Source of the DNA: Poecilobothrus nobilitatus
Taxonomy: Eukaryota; Arthropoda; Insecta; Diptera; Dolichopodidae
Reading direction: 5' to 3'
Length of the DNA: 64,000 nt
Assembly: GCA_947095535.1 (NCBI GenBank)
Contig: OX352772.1
Span: 112,897,865-112,961,864 of the forward strand
The translations under genes were made by a program, and so were the position numbers. Below are positions 28,351-40,389 of the stretch, in pieces (position 1 is the first letter of the stretch; each line of letters begins with the position of its first letter). A model generated the notes under the pieces. The model worked only from the letters and a program-made list of their open reading frames with translations, was not told the origin of the DNA and ran no database searches.

Positions 28351-28999
28351 ATGTCAGTTGACTTTCAATCGTTTCATATTCTTTTGCATATTGTTCCAAC
28401 TGATTTGTTGTACAATAACACAAATCTTGCTCAAAAATGTCACTTCTCAATCTAAATAAATCATTAACTTCTTGAGTAAGATCTATTAATATATAACCAT
28501 ATGGCTTCGATGTTACTTCATTATATACTTTCTCAAATTCCTTGACCTGATTCGGATATATTTGACGGCCTAATGGTAATATCTGTGATTTATCTCTAGG
28601 ATTCTTAAAAAGAATTATGTATTTGCAATTCAGTGAAATATCTCTGGAAAATTTACCTTGATGAAATATATTTTGGGTTACAAATATTACCGATAAATTT
28701 CCATGATGCGATCCTCTAGTAAATAGTTCGCAGACATGTCTATCATAAGAATTTAACATCATATCATCTATCACAATTAATACAGAGTTTCTATTATCAC
28801 TAAAATCAGGAATACTGTTGCAATACTCAAGATCTGTTATATCATTCGGTACTGCATTTTTATCTGGGTTACACCAAATAATTTTATTGATTTGCGGATG
28901 TATGATTTTATTTTTTAATTTTATTAGGTTATGAATAAAAGTAGTTTTTCCACAACAAGTTGGCCCAGCCACCATCATTGTAAATGGGTGAAAAAACAT
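28325..28999 (-). CDS. A32/FtsK-HerA-type packaging ATPase (element B)
   Basis: 224 residues. Walker A GPTCCGKT (12-19), Walker B VLIVIDDM (about 73-80) and the FVTQN sensor region after LFTRGSHHGNLS. The GPTxxGKT / DDM forms and length match Polinton and adintovirus packaging ATPases. It is the first gene of the minus-strand virion array of element B. Frame intact. It differs clearly from the ATPase of element A (GPSNCGKT), which supports A and B being distinct lineages. Confidence 0.92.
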   Translation of the reverse strand: MFFHPFTMMVAGPTCCGKTTFIHNLIKLKNKIIHPQINKIIWCNPDKNAVPNDITDLEYCNSIPDFSDNRNSVLIVIDDMMLNSYDRHVCELFTRGSHHGNLSVIFVTQNIFHQGKFSRDISLNCKYIILFKNPRDKSQILPLGRQIYPNQVKEFEKVYNEVTSKPYGYILIDLTQEVNDLFRLRSDIFEQDLCYCTTNQLEQYAKEYETIESQLTYIAPVKKF

Positions 29000-29120
29000 A
29001 ATTAAATAATTAATTATTCATGATAGCAAACCTATATTTATACCAAAATGTACACTCAGAAAGAGAATATAAAGTCCCGCTTCATTCAGTCAAAAGGTTA
29101 TTCATTCATCAACATTCATA

Positions 29121-29615
29121 ATGGAATAACAACAAATTTTCATTGTTGACTTACAATTTGTACAAGGAAATGAAAAGCAATATTTTATAAAGAAATTGGC
29201 TATTCTTAAAAAGGGGAGTTTGATTCCAATTGTATATCATTTTAAAGCGCCTTACCCCGAAGAAGAACTTAATCATGAAACAAAATACAATATTCAATAT
29301 TCTGAAAATAAAATAAATGGATTAAAATGGAATAATGGTACAGTAGAATACTTATGTTTGAGGGATATACTTAAGTACTATTTACAATCAGCTGATATAA
29401 TTTACGTTAAACGAAAGCAGAAAAAAAATGATCTTGAAAAATACATAGATAGTACTAAAATAAATGATTTAACCAATACAATGCCATCATTGTTAAAAAT
29501 TGAACATTTTAAATCTATGTGTCCTATTCCAACACATAATGTAAGTTTAAGATGTGCAATTAAAAATAGTTTTAATATCTATATGTACTTACTTAAAGAA
29601 AACGTGTTAAAATAA
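29121..29615 (+). pseudogene. Exonuclease-like conserved Polinton gene (element B), early stop
   Basis: From ATG 29121 the third codon is TAA, after which the frame is open for about 160 codons: IFIVDLQFVQGNEKQYFIKK, LAIL, YHFKAPYPEEEL, KINGLKWNNGTVEYL and SADIIYVKRKQKKNDLEKY, ending with KNSFNIYMYLL. The same motifs appear in element A (10429-10741) and in the split gene at 21212/23135. The first strand and spacing suggest an RNase H-like fold, but no complete acidic triad is visible. A downstream ATG (29196) would give 139 residues without the first strand. Confidence 0.6.
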
Positions 29616-29672
29616 AAACAAAAAAAAAAACAAAAAAATAATTTTTATTTGTAACATAAATATATAGATCAT

Positions 29673-29900
29673 ATGGAATTAAATAATTCAACTAAAAAAG
29701 TACGATTTAATTCAACTGTACAAATTAAGGTTATGTATGTATGGATTTTTGCTTACAATTCTTCTCGGAAAAATCATTGACAACAATATGCAATTGATAG
29801 AATGAGATTTCAAAGGCGAATAAAGATCATTGAACCCATCATATCTACAATTTTAAGTAGTAGTCATCGTAAAAACATATTTAAAAAGAGATTTTTGTAA
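29673..29900 (+). pseudogene. Small conserved Polinton protein, in-frame stop
   Basis: Frame reads KKVRFNSTVQIKVMYVWIFA, then an in-frame TGA at 29778-29780, then QQYAIDRMRFQRRIKIIEPI and a Lys/Arg tail to 29898. The pattern (K+VRF...V...Y.W..A...R.....+DR.RF..R) recurs in short proteins near the ends of animal Polintons. With the TGA read through it would be 75 codons. Function unknown. Confidence 0.5.
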
Positions 29901-30489
29901 TACTCTAAAAATAAAATGTACTTTATATTTTGTACATTAAAGTTAATAAAGTTTAATTTCTTTTTAACCTTTTTATATGCAACATATACATGTAGATATA
30001 TATTCTACGTTCTTACTATACTATACCAATCTATTTGCATTCAACTTTTCTTGCCTCTTTCTTTTTCTACCTTTTTAAAATACTACATAGTAATCTAAAC
30101 CAGATATTCTGATAAAAAAAAAAAACGAAGATGCTAATTGCTATTTTGCATTTCTTCCTATAGTAAAACTAGTTAACCAACACAAAAAAAAACACGCATT
30201 CCTTAAAGATACACTTTAAAACTAGTTCACCAACATTAAATAACACGTGCTTTAATATTTACATATAATAGTTTTGCTAACTATTTTCATGTTGACCTAT
30301 TATAATATACAATCAAAGAGCTCTGAAAGACTTGATTTACCCCAACTTCTAACAGAATCCAGGTCACAACACTTCCGGTTTCTCTAAAACTCAAGGTCAT
30401 TCAAATATAGGTTAATTTGCGTGGGCGTGCAATATGGTTTATTAAAAACTAGGTCGTGCGATATGAGCGATATATTCGATATGCCTACT
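29901..30489. repeat. Probable right terminal region of element B
   Basis: No gene. Two subterminal direct repeats (AAAACTAGTTAACCAACAC near 30166 and AAAACTAGTTCACCAACAT near 30219) recall the subterminal motifs of Polinton ends. The last bases (GATATGCCTACT) end in ACT, the Polinton terminus. The left partner lies outside the window, so the boundary is inferred. Confidence 0.5.
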
Positions 30490-32082
30490 ATCGTCCGCAT
30501 AGGCGATTGTTGTGCAGCCCGCCTCCTCCTGAATTTTAAGCAGTTTATTTACCACCATATTCCAAAGAAGGGGAGATAGCACCTCTCCTTGCGGAGTCCC
30601 TCTTTTCACAAACCGTTTTACAATAGCGTTGCCTAAGTTAGCACTGACTGTTAGCATATTAGCTATCAGTGCTCTTAGCTCCGGTTCAACTCCTAGACTT
30701 ATGAGTGCGTCTACAATTGTTGCCTGATTGACATTATTAAACGCTCGATCAATGTCTATAAAAGCTGCAAGAGTATACTCTTTGTAATTTAAAGATCTTT
30801 CAATCAAGCTCGTCAAAGTGTGAAGTGCAATATCCACTGACTTCCATTTACAGTAAGTATGTTGAGAGGCTGACAACAGATTTTTATCTAAGTTGCAGCG
30901 GATATGGATGTCGATTAATCTTTCTAAGGATGACAGGCTTATAGGCCGAAGGTCCTTCGCATAGACGTGACTACTTTTGGCGGTCTTGGATATGAACACT
31001 ACTCTGTTCTATTTCCATTTATCCGGGATAAACCCCAAATTAAGACAACTACAGAAAATGCTTTTTAGCCAAGCCAGGGTGGTAGATGAAGTTTGCTGGA
31101 CCTCGGCGGGTATAATACCATCCGGTCCGCTTGACTTGAATGGTTTAAAACTATCTATAGCCCTTTGTGGTTTGTCTCCTGTAACCACCATCTCTGAAAT
31201 AGTAGGGGGAGGATTCAGAAGACAAGCCACCTCTGAGCTGTTATTTGTGCACCCAGGAAAATGGGTTTTTAAAAGTAATTCCAAAGACTCCTCCCTTGTG
31301 GTAGCCCAACTGCCATCCTCTTTTTTAAGAAGACTGGGGACCATGGGTTTTGTCGATAGGATTTTCCTAAGTCTAGATGCCTCTGAGACGTTTGCTCTAC
31401 CTTCGCAGAATAGTCTCCAGATATTTCTCGCCTTTTTAAGTGCTTTTTTGTACAGACTAAGAGCCGTTTTATAAGAGCTCCATTCCTGTACCTCATTCGT
31501 TTTTGTGGCGTTATTAAAAGCCCTCCTATTATCTTTCCTTAGAGCTTTGATTTCACCATTCCACCAAGGTGGTTTAGGTTCTCCCCTTGGCTTACTGATG
31601 GGATACGAATGCTGTAAGGACTTATTGCAGGCCTTAGTAAAAACGTTTACTAGGCTATTTAGATCCTGGATATTTTCAGCAATTCCAGGTGTTAAGAAGA
31701 GAAGCGTTGACTTTAAGTGCTGCCTATATTTGTTCCAGTAAGTTCTTCTAGGATTTCGATAGACTGACTTTATTGGAGGACTTTCGTTCAAACTGAAGTC
31801 AAGGTATCTGTGATCTGAGAAGGAATGCTCATCAGAAACTTTCCATGAGTTTATTTTAGAATAAATGAAGTCCGAGACTAAGGTTATGTCTACTAGGCCT
31901 TCTTGCCTATTACTAGTAACAAAGGTAGGTTCCCTGCCAATGTTACAGATAACAAGGTTAGTACTTAAAATGTAATCAAAAAGTGACTCGTCTCTTTCGT
32001 TGATATCCAAACTACCCCAGATGTCATGGTGAGCATTGGCGTGCCACATTGGATGGAGGGAGTAAATCCTGCGAGTCGTCAT
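30490..32082 (-). pseudogene. Non-LTR retrotransposon ORF2 fragment: endonuclease and reverse transcriptase
   Basis: One minus-strand frame, interrupted by a single TAG (about 31009). The C-terminal half of the APE endonuclease (HANAHHDIWGS, GLVDITLVSD, FSDHRYLDFSL) is followed by the linker and RT: SSGPDGIIPAEVQ, LRPISLSSLERL, AAFIDIDRAFNNV, RGTPQGEVLSPLLW and AYADD. The style is jockey/I-like. The frame stops being RT immediately after YADD, where element B seems to start; loss of a LINE 3' part is otherwise unusual because target-primed insertion normally trims 5' ends. Confidence 0.85.
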
Positions 32083-32085
32083 TAG

Positions 32086-32890
32086 TTAATTTTTTGCAGT
32101 TTTCGAATTTAATATGAGGACATATAAATTTGGCTTGTTGTCTTTTTCCTGAAGATGTTTTAGTGGTGAAAAATTCTTTACATCCACATCAGTAATATGA
32201 GCATTTATTTTTTTTTGCAATCTGACGAATGAAACTTTTACCATCTTGAATATTTTTTGGTAAACCGGCCAGGATGATGTTATTTTTATACTTTTTTTGA
32301 TTCGAATCGCCTCGTCCAGTAGTGATTCCAAATAATTAACTTTATTTTCTACATTGTGTAACCTTTTCTCTGCATTTGTGAGTGATGTTTTTAAATTATG
32401 ATTTTCCTTTTGGAAAATCTTGTTTTGCTACAAAATATCATATGAACTGAAAGAACTCTGCGATTTATGTATTTCCATGATGATGAACCCCATCGTTTTT
32501 AAATATTGAGCAATTACTATCAAATTCAAAATTTGATAATGCATGCACAGAATTCGGCACCTCTTTAGAACAGAACAGAGCGCCTCGCTATCCAGATCTG
32601 CCAGCTCTCCAGAGCAATCGTCAGCTATGATAATAGATTTATTTATCAGATCATTACTGGAATTACAAATGAAGCACTTCCACAATACACTTCCAGATTT
32701 CAATAATTTGAATACATCATTCAAAATTTGGCACATTTTGTATCATAAAGATTGTTACAAGTACCAGTGCCTTTATTTTTTCTGCCAGTCATTTCTTCAC
32801 CGCAAACTGCACACTTGTTCGAAATTTTTTTTTATTCTTTTATTATTTAAGAAAAAATGTGGACTAAAATTATAGTGCAATAAATTTTCC
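32086..32890 (-). pseudogene. Non-LTR ORF1 relic: PHD-like finger, coiled coil and RRM-like region
   Basis: On the minus strand: a zinc-finger part KCAVCGEEMTGRKNKGTGTC (about 32755-32820) with later WKCFICNSS, a coiled-coil LTNAEKRLHNVENKVNYLES, and an RRM-like end (SFVRLQKKINAHITDVDVKN, then EKDNKPNLYVL). Several frameshifts. It runs into the endonuclease fragment at about 32050 without the first part of the endonuclease, so an internal deletion joined them, or two elements are juxtaposed. Confidence 0.6.
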
Positions 32891-33531
32891 GCTTTGGTAG
32901 TCTCGTTTTTTGCTTTTTTTTTTTTCGACTTAAAGTTTTTTAATTGTTGTGATTTTTGATTTTTTTTTATGGAATTGAAAATAATTATTAGAATTATTAG
33001 AAAAAAAAAATTTTTTCCCGCTAAAAAAACACGTCTGTTCACAACAATATAAATTTGACAATCTTTAATAACAAACAAACTTAAATGATTCACCAACATT
33101 CACAATGTCAAATTCCATTTTTCTTTTTAAGTTTTATTTGACAAATTTTTATTTTTGTGTTTAATCGCGTCAAATGATAAACGTCAAATTTATTATTAAA
33201 TTCAAGTATTTGCTGCAAAAGTCTTACAGGAATGCGACAGAAACATTTTTGTCATTTTTATCAAACTACATGTAATAGATGAATCATATGCTTTTGCATT
33301 TTATCTTAGTGTGACATTTCCGATTTCACATAAAGTTTTTTTTTATTTACTAACAACGACTACTTTGAATAAAAATATTTGAAATGTTTTGTTTCAAAAC
33401 GTCTATAGTTTAAATAAATTGCAAACATTTTTTACAAGTAATGATTGTTGTTGGTAAATAAAGACGAATAAAGTTTAGTGATTATAAATGACAATTTTCG
33501 TTAAAAATTTTGTTTTAATTCTTAAAGAATA
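32891..33531. other. AT-rich region without gene
   Basis: Poly-A/T runs and unrelated short open stretches; I see nothing supportable. It leads directly into the Harbinger transposase relic. Confidence 0.5.
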
Positions 33532-34774
33532 TGGATTCCATATCATTGGGGATGTTTGCTGCAGAGGAGGAAACTGATGAAAGAAATGTAAGATTAGAAA
33601 GGAGAATTCTTCGAGATTCCCTCAATCCTTTTGATTTAGATGACATATCGTAAGTATTTGTGTATATGTTAATATTTTAACAAACCATTGTAATATGTTT
33701 AGCTAAAAAACAATGTTCGGCTAAACAAAGTGGCATTTCAGTATTTATTGGATATAGTGGAAGAAGAAATGCAAAGTCCATGAAAATCTTTTGGACTAAA
33801 TCCAATACATAGATTGGTTGCAGTACTTCGATTTTTCGCTGAAGGCACTTCCCAACACGGTACTGGAAAAAACTTTTACGTAGCAATTTCTCAATCAACT
33901 TTTTCAAAAGTATTGACTAATTGCTAAGAAATTTTTAAAACAAAGATATGACCATTATGGATAAAATTAGAAATGGCAGAAGAGGAAAAAAGAAAGGCAG
34001 AAATAGATTTTCATTCCAAACATGAGCTTCCAGGAGTTATAATGTGTATTGATGGAACTCATATTGAAATAAGAAAACCAACATCGGAACATTTTTTGTA
34101 TCAAAATAAAGGTTTCTTAGTTTAAATGTTATGTTGGTAAGTACAAAATTTTAAATGTTGATTAAGATTAATTTCAGGAATTATATTTATTTTTAATTTT
34201 AAGTTTGTAATAATACAATGAAAGTAAGATATGTCGATGCACGGTATCCTGGTTCTAACCATGATTGTCATATATATATTACATAAGCGATTTCAGAGCA
34301 TATTTTGAAAATAAATACAAACAAGGAGAAAAATTTTTATTTTAGGTAAACGTCTTAATTTCAGTATAAATAAAAATAAAAATACTTATCGTTAAAAAAA
34401 ATGTTTTAGGAGATGGAGGCTACCTATTAAAACCATGGTTAATGACATCTTTTCGGGTTTTTTACCTGTAAGTCGTTAGAGAAAATTTAATGAAAAACAT
34501 TCTTCACTTTGACAATGAAAATTCAATTTTAATGAAAAACATTCTTCATTCTTTAATTGGACAACTTAAATACTCTCCAAGAAAGGCAGTAGAAATAATA
34601 AATTATGTTGCTGCCTTACACAATATTTGTATTAATTACAACATTTGCAGTGACAAATATATCGATAAAAGGATTCCATTTGCAACAGAAGAAGATAACG
34701 AAGAAGAAATTATAACAAACTTGAACTCCCAAGCTGTGGAAATTAAAAATAGAATTTTGAATTCAATATTGTAA
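33532..34774 (+). pseudogene. PIF/Harbinger transposase relic (HARBI1-like)
   Basis: Fragments in order on the plus strand: an N-terminal piece MDSISLGMFAAEEETDERNV (33532), LNKVAFQYLLDIVEEEMQSP and VAVLRFFAEGTSQHGTG (33710-33860), ISQSTFSKVL, then the catalytic region GVIMCIDGTHIEIRKP (about 34035), VDARYPGSNHDCHIY (about 34230) and the C-terminal LKYSPRKAVEIINYVAALHN ICINY part (34565-34650). Stops and shifts separate them; some gaps could be introns. The DDE signatures GxxxCIDGTHI and YPGSNHD identify the superfamily. Confidence 0.85.
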
Positions 34775-35033
34775 TTATATAAGTTACTAAGAAAAATAGT
34801 TTTTTTTAGTACTTTCAATTATATTATTGTAATATGAAAAAAAACAAATTTTCCTTTTATAAATAAAAATACAATAAAACAATGTTTTTGTTTTTAATAT
34901 ATCAAATAATTTTTATTTATTTTTCTCCTCTTCAGTAAACTTAACATATTAAATTATTTATTTAAAAATAACAACTTCATTTCATTGGCTTAATAAATTC
35001 TTTTAAGCATAACATATTAAATAACTTATATAA
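34775..35033. other. AT-rich spacer
   Basis: Low-complexity A/T sequence after the transposase relic; no gene seen. Confidence 0.5.
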
Positions 35034-35950
35034 AAACAAGTAAATGTAACAGTAAGTCGATGTAACCGACTTATTTATACCCTACACCTAAAAAATTCAA
35101 ATTAAATTAAAAATCCATAAGTTATTTTAGTTAGGTATTTAATATAAGCTAAAAACATAAATGCTTTTACAACCTTTGCACAAAATTTCAGGTTTTTATC
35201 TTTATTAAATTCGAAGATATGCTTGTTAGGTCTTGGAAAGTGTGTGAAGGCACCCGGACCACCTTCCCAATTCATCCCAAATTTTAGAGACATTATCAGC
35301 ACATGATAGAATACTCTTATATCTAATTTCAAGTTTTTATATTTATTAATTTCGAAGATATGCTTCTTCGGTCTTGGGAGTTGTGTGGGAGATACCCGAA
35401 CAACCCTTCCAATTCATCTGAAATTTTAGGCAAATTAGGGATTCAGGAAACAGCACCTTCGTATCAAATTTGAAGCTTTCATCTTTATTAATTTCGAAGA
35501 TATGTTTGTTCGATTTTGGGAGTTGGGTGGGAGGTAACCGAACAGCTCCTCCAATTCATCTTAAATTTTGGCAAAATCAGGGATTCAGGAAACAACACCC
35601 TAGTACCAAATTTGAAGTTTCTATCTTTATTAATTTCGAATATATGCTTGTTCGGTTTTGGGAGTTGTATGGAAGGTACCCGAACCCATAGACCGATTTT
35701 GTTCAGATTCGAACTTAGCCTTCCTGTCGTAATTATTAACCTACAATATAAATTTCATCAAGATAGCTTCATTAGTTTTTGAGTTATCGTGCGAATGGAC
35801 GGACGGACATCGCTAAATCGACTCAGGAGGTGATCCTGATCCATGTCCATCCATGAATATATACACATGTCCTTCCTAACTCGCTTCCTTTTAGTGGATA
35901 CAAACATCATACCAAAAATATACCCTATACTTAATGTGTAGGGTATAATA
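35034..35950 (+). mobile_element. Repeat family with TACCCTACACC / GTGTAGGGTA ends, copy 1
   Basis: Starts with AACAAGTAAATGTAACAGTAA and TATACCCTACACCTA, ends with TACTTAATGTGTAGGGTATAA, so the ends are inverted versions of each other. The inside holds imperfect tandem units (about 120-130 bp) with ATTTCGAAGATATGCTTGTT and GGGAGTTGTGTGGG, then TTTTTGAGTTATCGTG and (GGAC)n. A second, longer copy is at 46549-47970. No coding capacity. Likely a non-autonomous DNA element. Confidence 0.75.
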
Positions 35951-37140
35951 ACAGTCTTATTTCATTGGTGTCAAAAAAAAAATAAACTATTACCTATATT
36001 TATTCAGTCTTAAAATTAAAAAAAAAACTTTTAAAATAAGTATAAAAAATTTAAAATTTAAATTATTTTGAAAATCACATATTTAAAAAAATTTTTTTTT
36101 AATTGCAAGAATATCTAATTTCATTCTGTGGTGGAAGTATGTAACTTGTTACAAGGGCTTTTTTTGTAACAAAACACTAGTGTCACAAAAATTTTTTGGT
36201 ATCATGAACATTGAAACGCTGAAATGGAAACGAAACAAAACAAAAATCAGCTTAACCAAAAAAATTTAAAACAAAAAATACGGTACGACTTGTTTAATTT
36301 AAATTTTTTTTGTTGTTCGATTTGATATTATTGTTTTATTTTAAAAAGTTCAAAATTTACAAATAAAAAAGTAAAGAAGTATAAGTTCAAACAATGTAAG
36401 TAAAATTGTAGATTACTAAAATCACATAATAAAAAATGCTAACATATTTTTTGTAATTTTTTGAAGGCAAAAAGTGACTATGATGTATGAACAAAGAACA
36501 ATTGAACATCCTTACAAAATTTATATTCCAAAACAACAGCTTAGCCAAGGGTATTTTAAAAGAAATAGAAAAGGCTTCTTGGTTTAATCTAAAATTTTTT
36601 TTAAATCTGACAAAAAAAATTTACTAAGTATTACCGATTAACATTTTAAAATAAAATGCAAAAATTATTCGTTTCTTGGTAATTCCAAGATATTACTTGC
36701 GACCCTCAATCTTCAATTATCAATGGTATTTAAACATTTTCTTACCTCGTCCGAAGAGTTTTCATCATAAAAAAATAGCATTCTATAATAAATAATGTTA
36801 ACCTTCCCAAGGAATTTGTCCAAGGAATTTGTTTGTTTGAAGAAAAAAAATTTTTTTGTGACAATTATTTAAAAAAAAATTGGCGCGAAATTTTAAAAAT
36901 TGTTTTATTGCAGGTGTGATTTTTTTATTGAAATTTTATTAAAGAATAGGCTTAAAAAGTGGGTAAGAATAATTTTTTTTAAGTATGTGAATAAAACTTT
37001 CTTTAGAAACATCAAAAATGAAAATATTTCCATTCATTTAGTTTTTTTTCAACGTTAAAGAAAGTGCCTCATGAGGACAAAATGTTTAAACGGAAAACAA
37101 ATATTTAATTTTTTTTTTTTGGCTATTTTTCTACAGAAAT
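35951..37140. other. AT-rich region without gene
   Basis: Long A/T runs and no clear coding. A TGTGGTGGAAGTATGTAACTT motif at 36127 recurs inverted at 41459-41484. Confidence 0.5.
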
Positions 37141-39042
37141 GGTTAGAAAATTTTCAAATATTCAAATTCGCGAGTTTTGGAAGCATCAGAATATGAACTT
37201 GAAGTCAATGAAGATGAATGTTCTCAATTTAATGAAAGCGTAGATTTATTTGATGAAATTGGAAAAAATGTTGAAGGGGAAATAATCGCTACTTTGAATG
37301 TAGAAAATCCCACTGAAGCGTGCCAACTTGATTTAGAAAATGTGACAATTGAAACAAATGAAAGATCAATTTGGTATGCCAATAAAGATAATAATAGATG
37401 CACTGGCGAATTTCTTGGGCGAAAAGAAATTAAGGCTACTGGTATTACACAATTGGAGTTCTTTTTTCAATTGTTTGACACTCGAATGCTTATGCATATT
37501 GTAATAGAATCCAATCGCTATGCAATGCAAAACGGCTATGAACTTAAACTTGACCTTGGAGAACTTCAAGTATTTTTAGGAATAAATTTAATAATGTCTT
37601 ATATACAATATCCACTTATTCGTATGTACTGGAATCGAACAAGTTGGCTTGCTTTAGACATAATATCAAACGTTATGGGTCTTCGGCGTTTTGAAAAAAT
37701 CCGCTCTTATTTACATTTCATTAATATTAGTGAAATCCCTGCAGATAATAAAGATAAAGGTAATTAGTTTTAAGAATAAGTAGATAATGAACTTGTAGAA
37801 TATATGTTCGTTATAGTATGTTTGATATTTGAAAAACAAAACTTTAAATTAAACCTTGCATTCAAAGCTATTAGAATTATGCAAAATCTACTTTTTTTTT
37901 GTTCAAATGTCAAAAAAGAATATGTCCAATTTCAAAAAAAATCAATTGTTCTTTCAGCAATCAAAATAAGATCTATCATCGATCGCCTAAATAAAAATTT
38001 CCAATTGGCCTACGATCCCGGTGAATTTTTATCAGTGGATGAAATGCTCATTCCTTTTAAAGGTCGATCTTCCATTAAAAATTATTTACCAAAGAAACCA
38101 AAAAAAATGGGGTTTCAAAGTTTGGTGTTTAGCCGGTATAGATGGATTCGTGCATAAGTTTGAACTCTATCAGGGTGCTAATTCGTCTGAACCTCAAATA
38201 ATTGGAATCAACAAGTCTGGAAATGTAGTTGATCGTCTGTGTTGTGATATTTTTAATAAAAATCACAAAATTTATGCAGATAATCATTTTAGCAGTTTGC
38301 CTTTAGTGCAATATTTACAAAAAAATAATACTTATTATATCGAAACTATTAGAGTGAATATGTTTTCGGAAGCAATAAATAAATTGAAAACTGAAAAAAT
38401 ATTAAAAAAACAGGGCCGAGGTTCTTCATCAATTGTCACTTCAAATGATAATATTTCTATTGTTCAATGGTTTGATAGTAAATGTATACATGTCATTTCA
38501 TCGTTTGTTGGTATTGGTGATGAAGAAGAAATTACTAGGTATTGTCGGAAAAACTAAAACAGATGTTAAAGTTAACAGACCAGAAATAATATTATAATAT
38601 CATCTTATAATAAATGTATGGGTGGAGTAGATTTAATGGATTCCCTGGTAGCGAGGTATCGGAATTATCCACAAAATCGTAGGTGGTACATGCGAATATT
38701 TTACCATTTTTTAAATGTGTGCACTATAAACGACTTATGACGAAAAACAAGATTTGCTTGCATTTAAAAGTGGCAAATGCACTAATCCAAAGTGGATTAA
38801 AAAATATTAATATATTGAAAAACGGTAAACGTAAAGCTGGACGACCTTCTGAACAATCGCCTATTCCACAAGAATCCACTTCAAAAAAAATTTGTGTTAG
38901 CGATTCACAACGTTTCACGAACAACAATCACTGGACATGCTTTAAAAAAAATGCTGATCGATGTCGTTTAAAAATTTGTCTAAGAAAAACTAGATTTGTT
39001 TGCTGTGGTTGCAACATGGTGCCCCTTTGCTCAGAATATTGA
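37141..39042 (+). pseudogene. piggyBac-type transposase relic (PGBD-like)
   Basis: Pieces in three frames: an acidic N-terminus (EASEYELEVNEDE) with FFFQLFDTRMLMHIVIESNR, LGINLIMSYIQYP and YWNRTSWLALDIISNVM (37177-37767); LAYDPGEFLSVDEMLIPFKG (about 38005-38060); YADNHFSSLPLVQYL (about 38275); TSNDNISIVQWFDSK; MGGVDLMDSLVARYRN (about 38620); and a Cys-rich end CLRKTRFVCCGCNMVPLC (39030). Asp residues in SVDEM, YADN and GGVDLMD correspond to the piggyBac catalytic core. At least three frameshifts and no visible TTAA ends close by. Confidence 0.87.
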
Positions 39043-39339
39043 GAAGGCTTCCACACAAAAAAATATTAAAATTATTTTCTATTCTTTTACAATATTTATA
39101 TTTCTTTGTTTTGTTTTTATTTACTGAATTCATTTTTTTTTATCAGATATAATATTTATGATGTATGTACCTTTGTGTTGTTATATTTTTTTTTTTTTAT
39201 TGTTTTTGTTAGATGTATTGAATGTTAATTGAATAGTTTTTACTTTTATTTCAAATGCAATAATGAATTAAATGAAACTAAATTAAACAAGGTAGAATGT
39301 AAACCAACGGTTTTTAAAAGCGCACATTTCCAAAACTCA

Positions 39340-40200
39340 ATACAAACTGTTTAGAATTGTGACTTGCACAAAAATTTGAAAATTTCATGTAATAAGAAAA
39401 AACGTGAAAATAGGACATTTTTGAAATTTTGAGGGGCCGTAAGTCCGGAATCCTATATAAATAAGAAAAGCTATTAACACACGTAAAAATATATTATTGA
39501 ACCTTTAATTTTCATGTCTTGCCGAAGAAAAATTTTTACAGGTGTCTAAGTTACAGGTGTCTAAAAATAGTAAATTTTCAATTTTTGAGGCGTAATAACT
39601 CTTAAAAGAGGGTGCTACCAAAAAATTTTCTGAGGAAACTTATACTAATTCTAAAAGTTCTTTTTTGTCTCAAAATTTCAGGTTCCTATCTAAAGGCGTG
39701 CTGGAGTTATGAAAAAAGAAATTTCATGCAAAATGTTTTTTTCACATAACGGTCAATTTATATAGTAAATTACAAAATATTACATAATTTTGGTATCGTT
39801 TTATATAGATAATAAAATTTTCGATCTTCTAGCTGTTTTAGATTGCAAAACTATTACGCAGAGCTTGAGATATATACATCTGAAAATGGGGCTTTTTCGC
39901 AATTTTGAGGAGCTGCAACTTTGGAACCCTTTACAACTAAAATAAATCTTTAATACACGTAAAAATATATTACAGTAGCTTTAATTTTTATATCTTGCAG
40001 AAGTAAAATGTGTACAGGTTCCTAAGTTACAGGTGTTTAAAAATAGCAAATTCCATTTTTAAGCCCTAATAGCTCATAAACATGGGGTGGTCCAAAAAAA
40101 TTTTCTGAGCAAACTTATACTAATTCTAAAAGTTCTTTCTTGCCTCAAAATTTCAAGCTTCTATCTAAAAGCATGCCCGAGTTATTTATTTATTTATAAA
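39340..40200. repeat. Two diverged tandem copies of a ~470-bp repeat
   Basis: CTAAGTTACAGGTGTCTAAA at about 39547 and CTAAGTTACAGGTGTTTAAA at about 40022 mark copies spaced about 472 bp apart; each also has ACACGTAAAAATATATTA, CTTATACTAATTCTAAAAGTTC and CTCAAAATTTCA. The same phrases (ACAGGTGTTTAAAAATAG, CTCCTAAACGGGGGGTG, CACATAACGGTAAATT) occur in the 1.55-1.6 kb repeats inside element B, so this is a related family. Confidence 0.75.
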
Positions 40201-40389
40201 ACCGTTTTCATTCTTATTCGAACTGTAAATATAAAAATAATATCATATTATTTATGTTTTGTATTTTTTATATTATTATTTGCTAAATTAAAACAATTCT
40301 TGGTAACATATTTGGAATAGAATTATTAAATTAATAATGATAGATTATTCCCAAAAGAATCTTCTGTAGGGTTCATACAAACAGCAGTA

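Larger units (their letters stand above)
1..30489. mobile_element. Polinton/Maverick element B (left end outside window), interrupted by element A
   Basis: The element is recognised from its gene set: protein-primed PolB (+), chromodomain integrase (-), adenain-like protease (-), hexon-like and penton-like capsid genes (-) and an A32-like packaging ATPase (-). Its polymerase enters from the left edge, is broken at 209/15235 by element A and ends at 18279. The right end is placed at 30489 because an ACT terminus there meets the antisense YADD codons of a LINE; this boundary is inferred since the matching left terminus lies outside the window. Nearly every gene in B carries a frameshift, stop or insertion, so B looks inactive. 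Confidence 0.85.

Noticed and set aside
31505..31741. Plus-strand ORFs within the LINE region (30977-31741)
   Set aside because: Antisense shadows of the endonuclease/RT frame.
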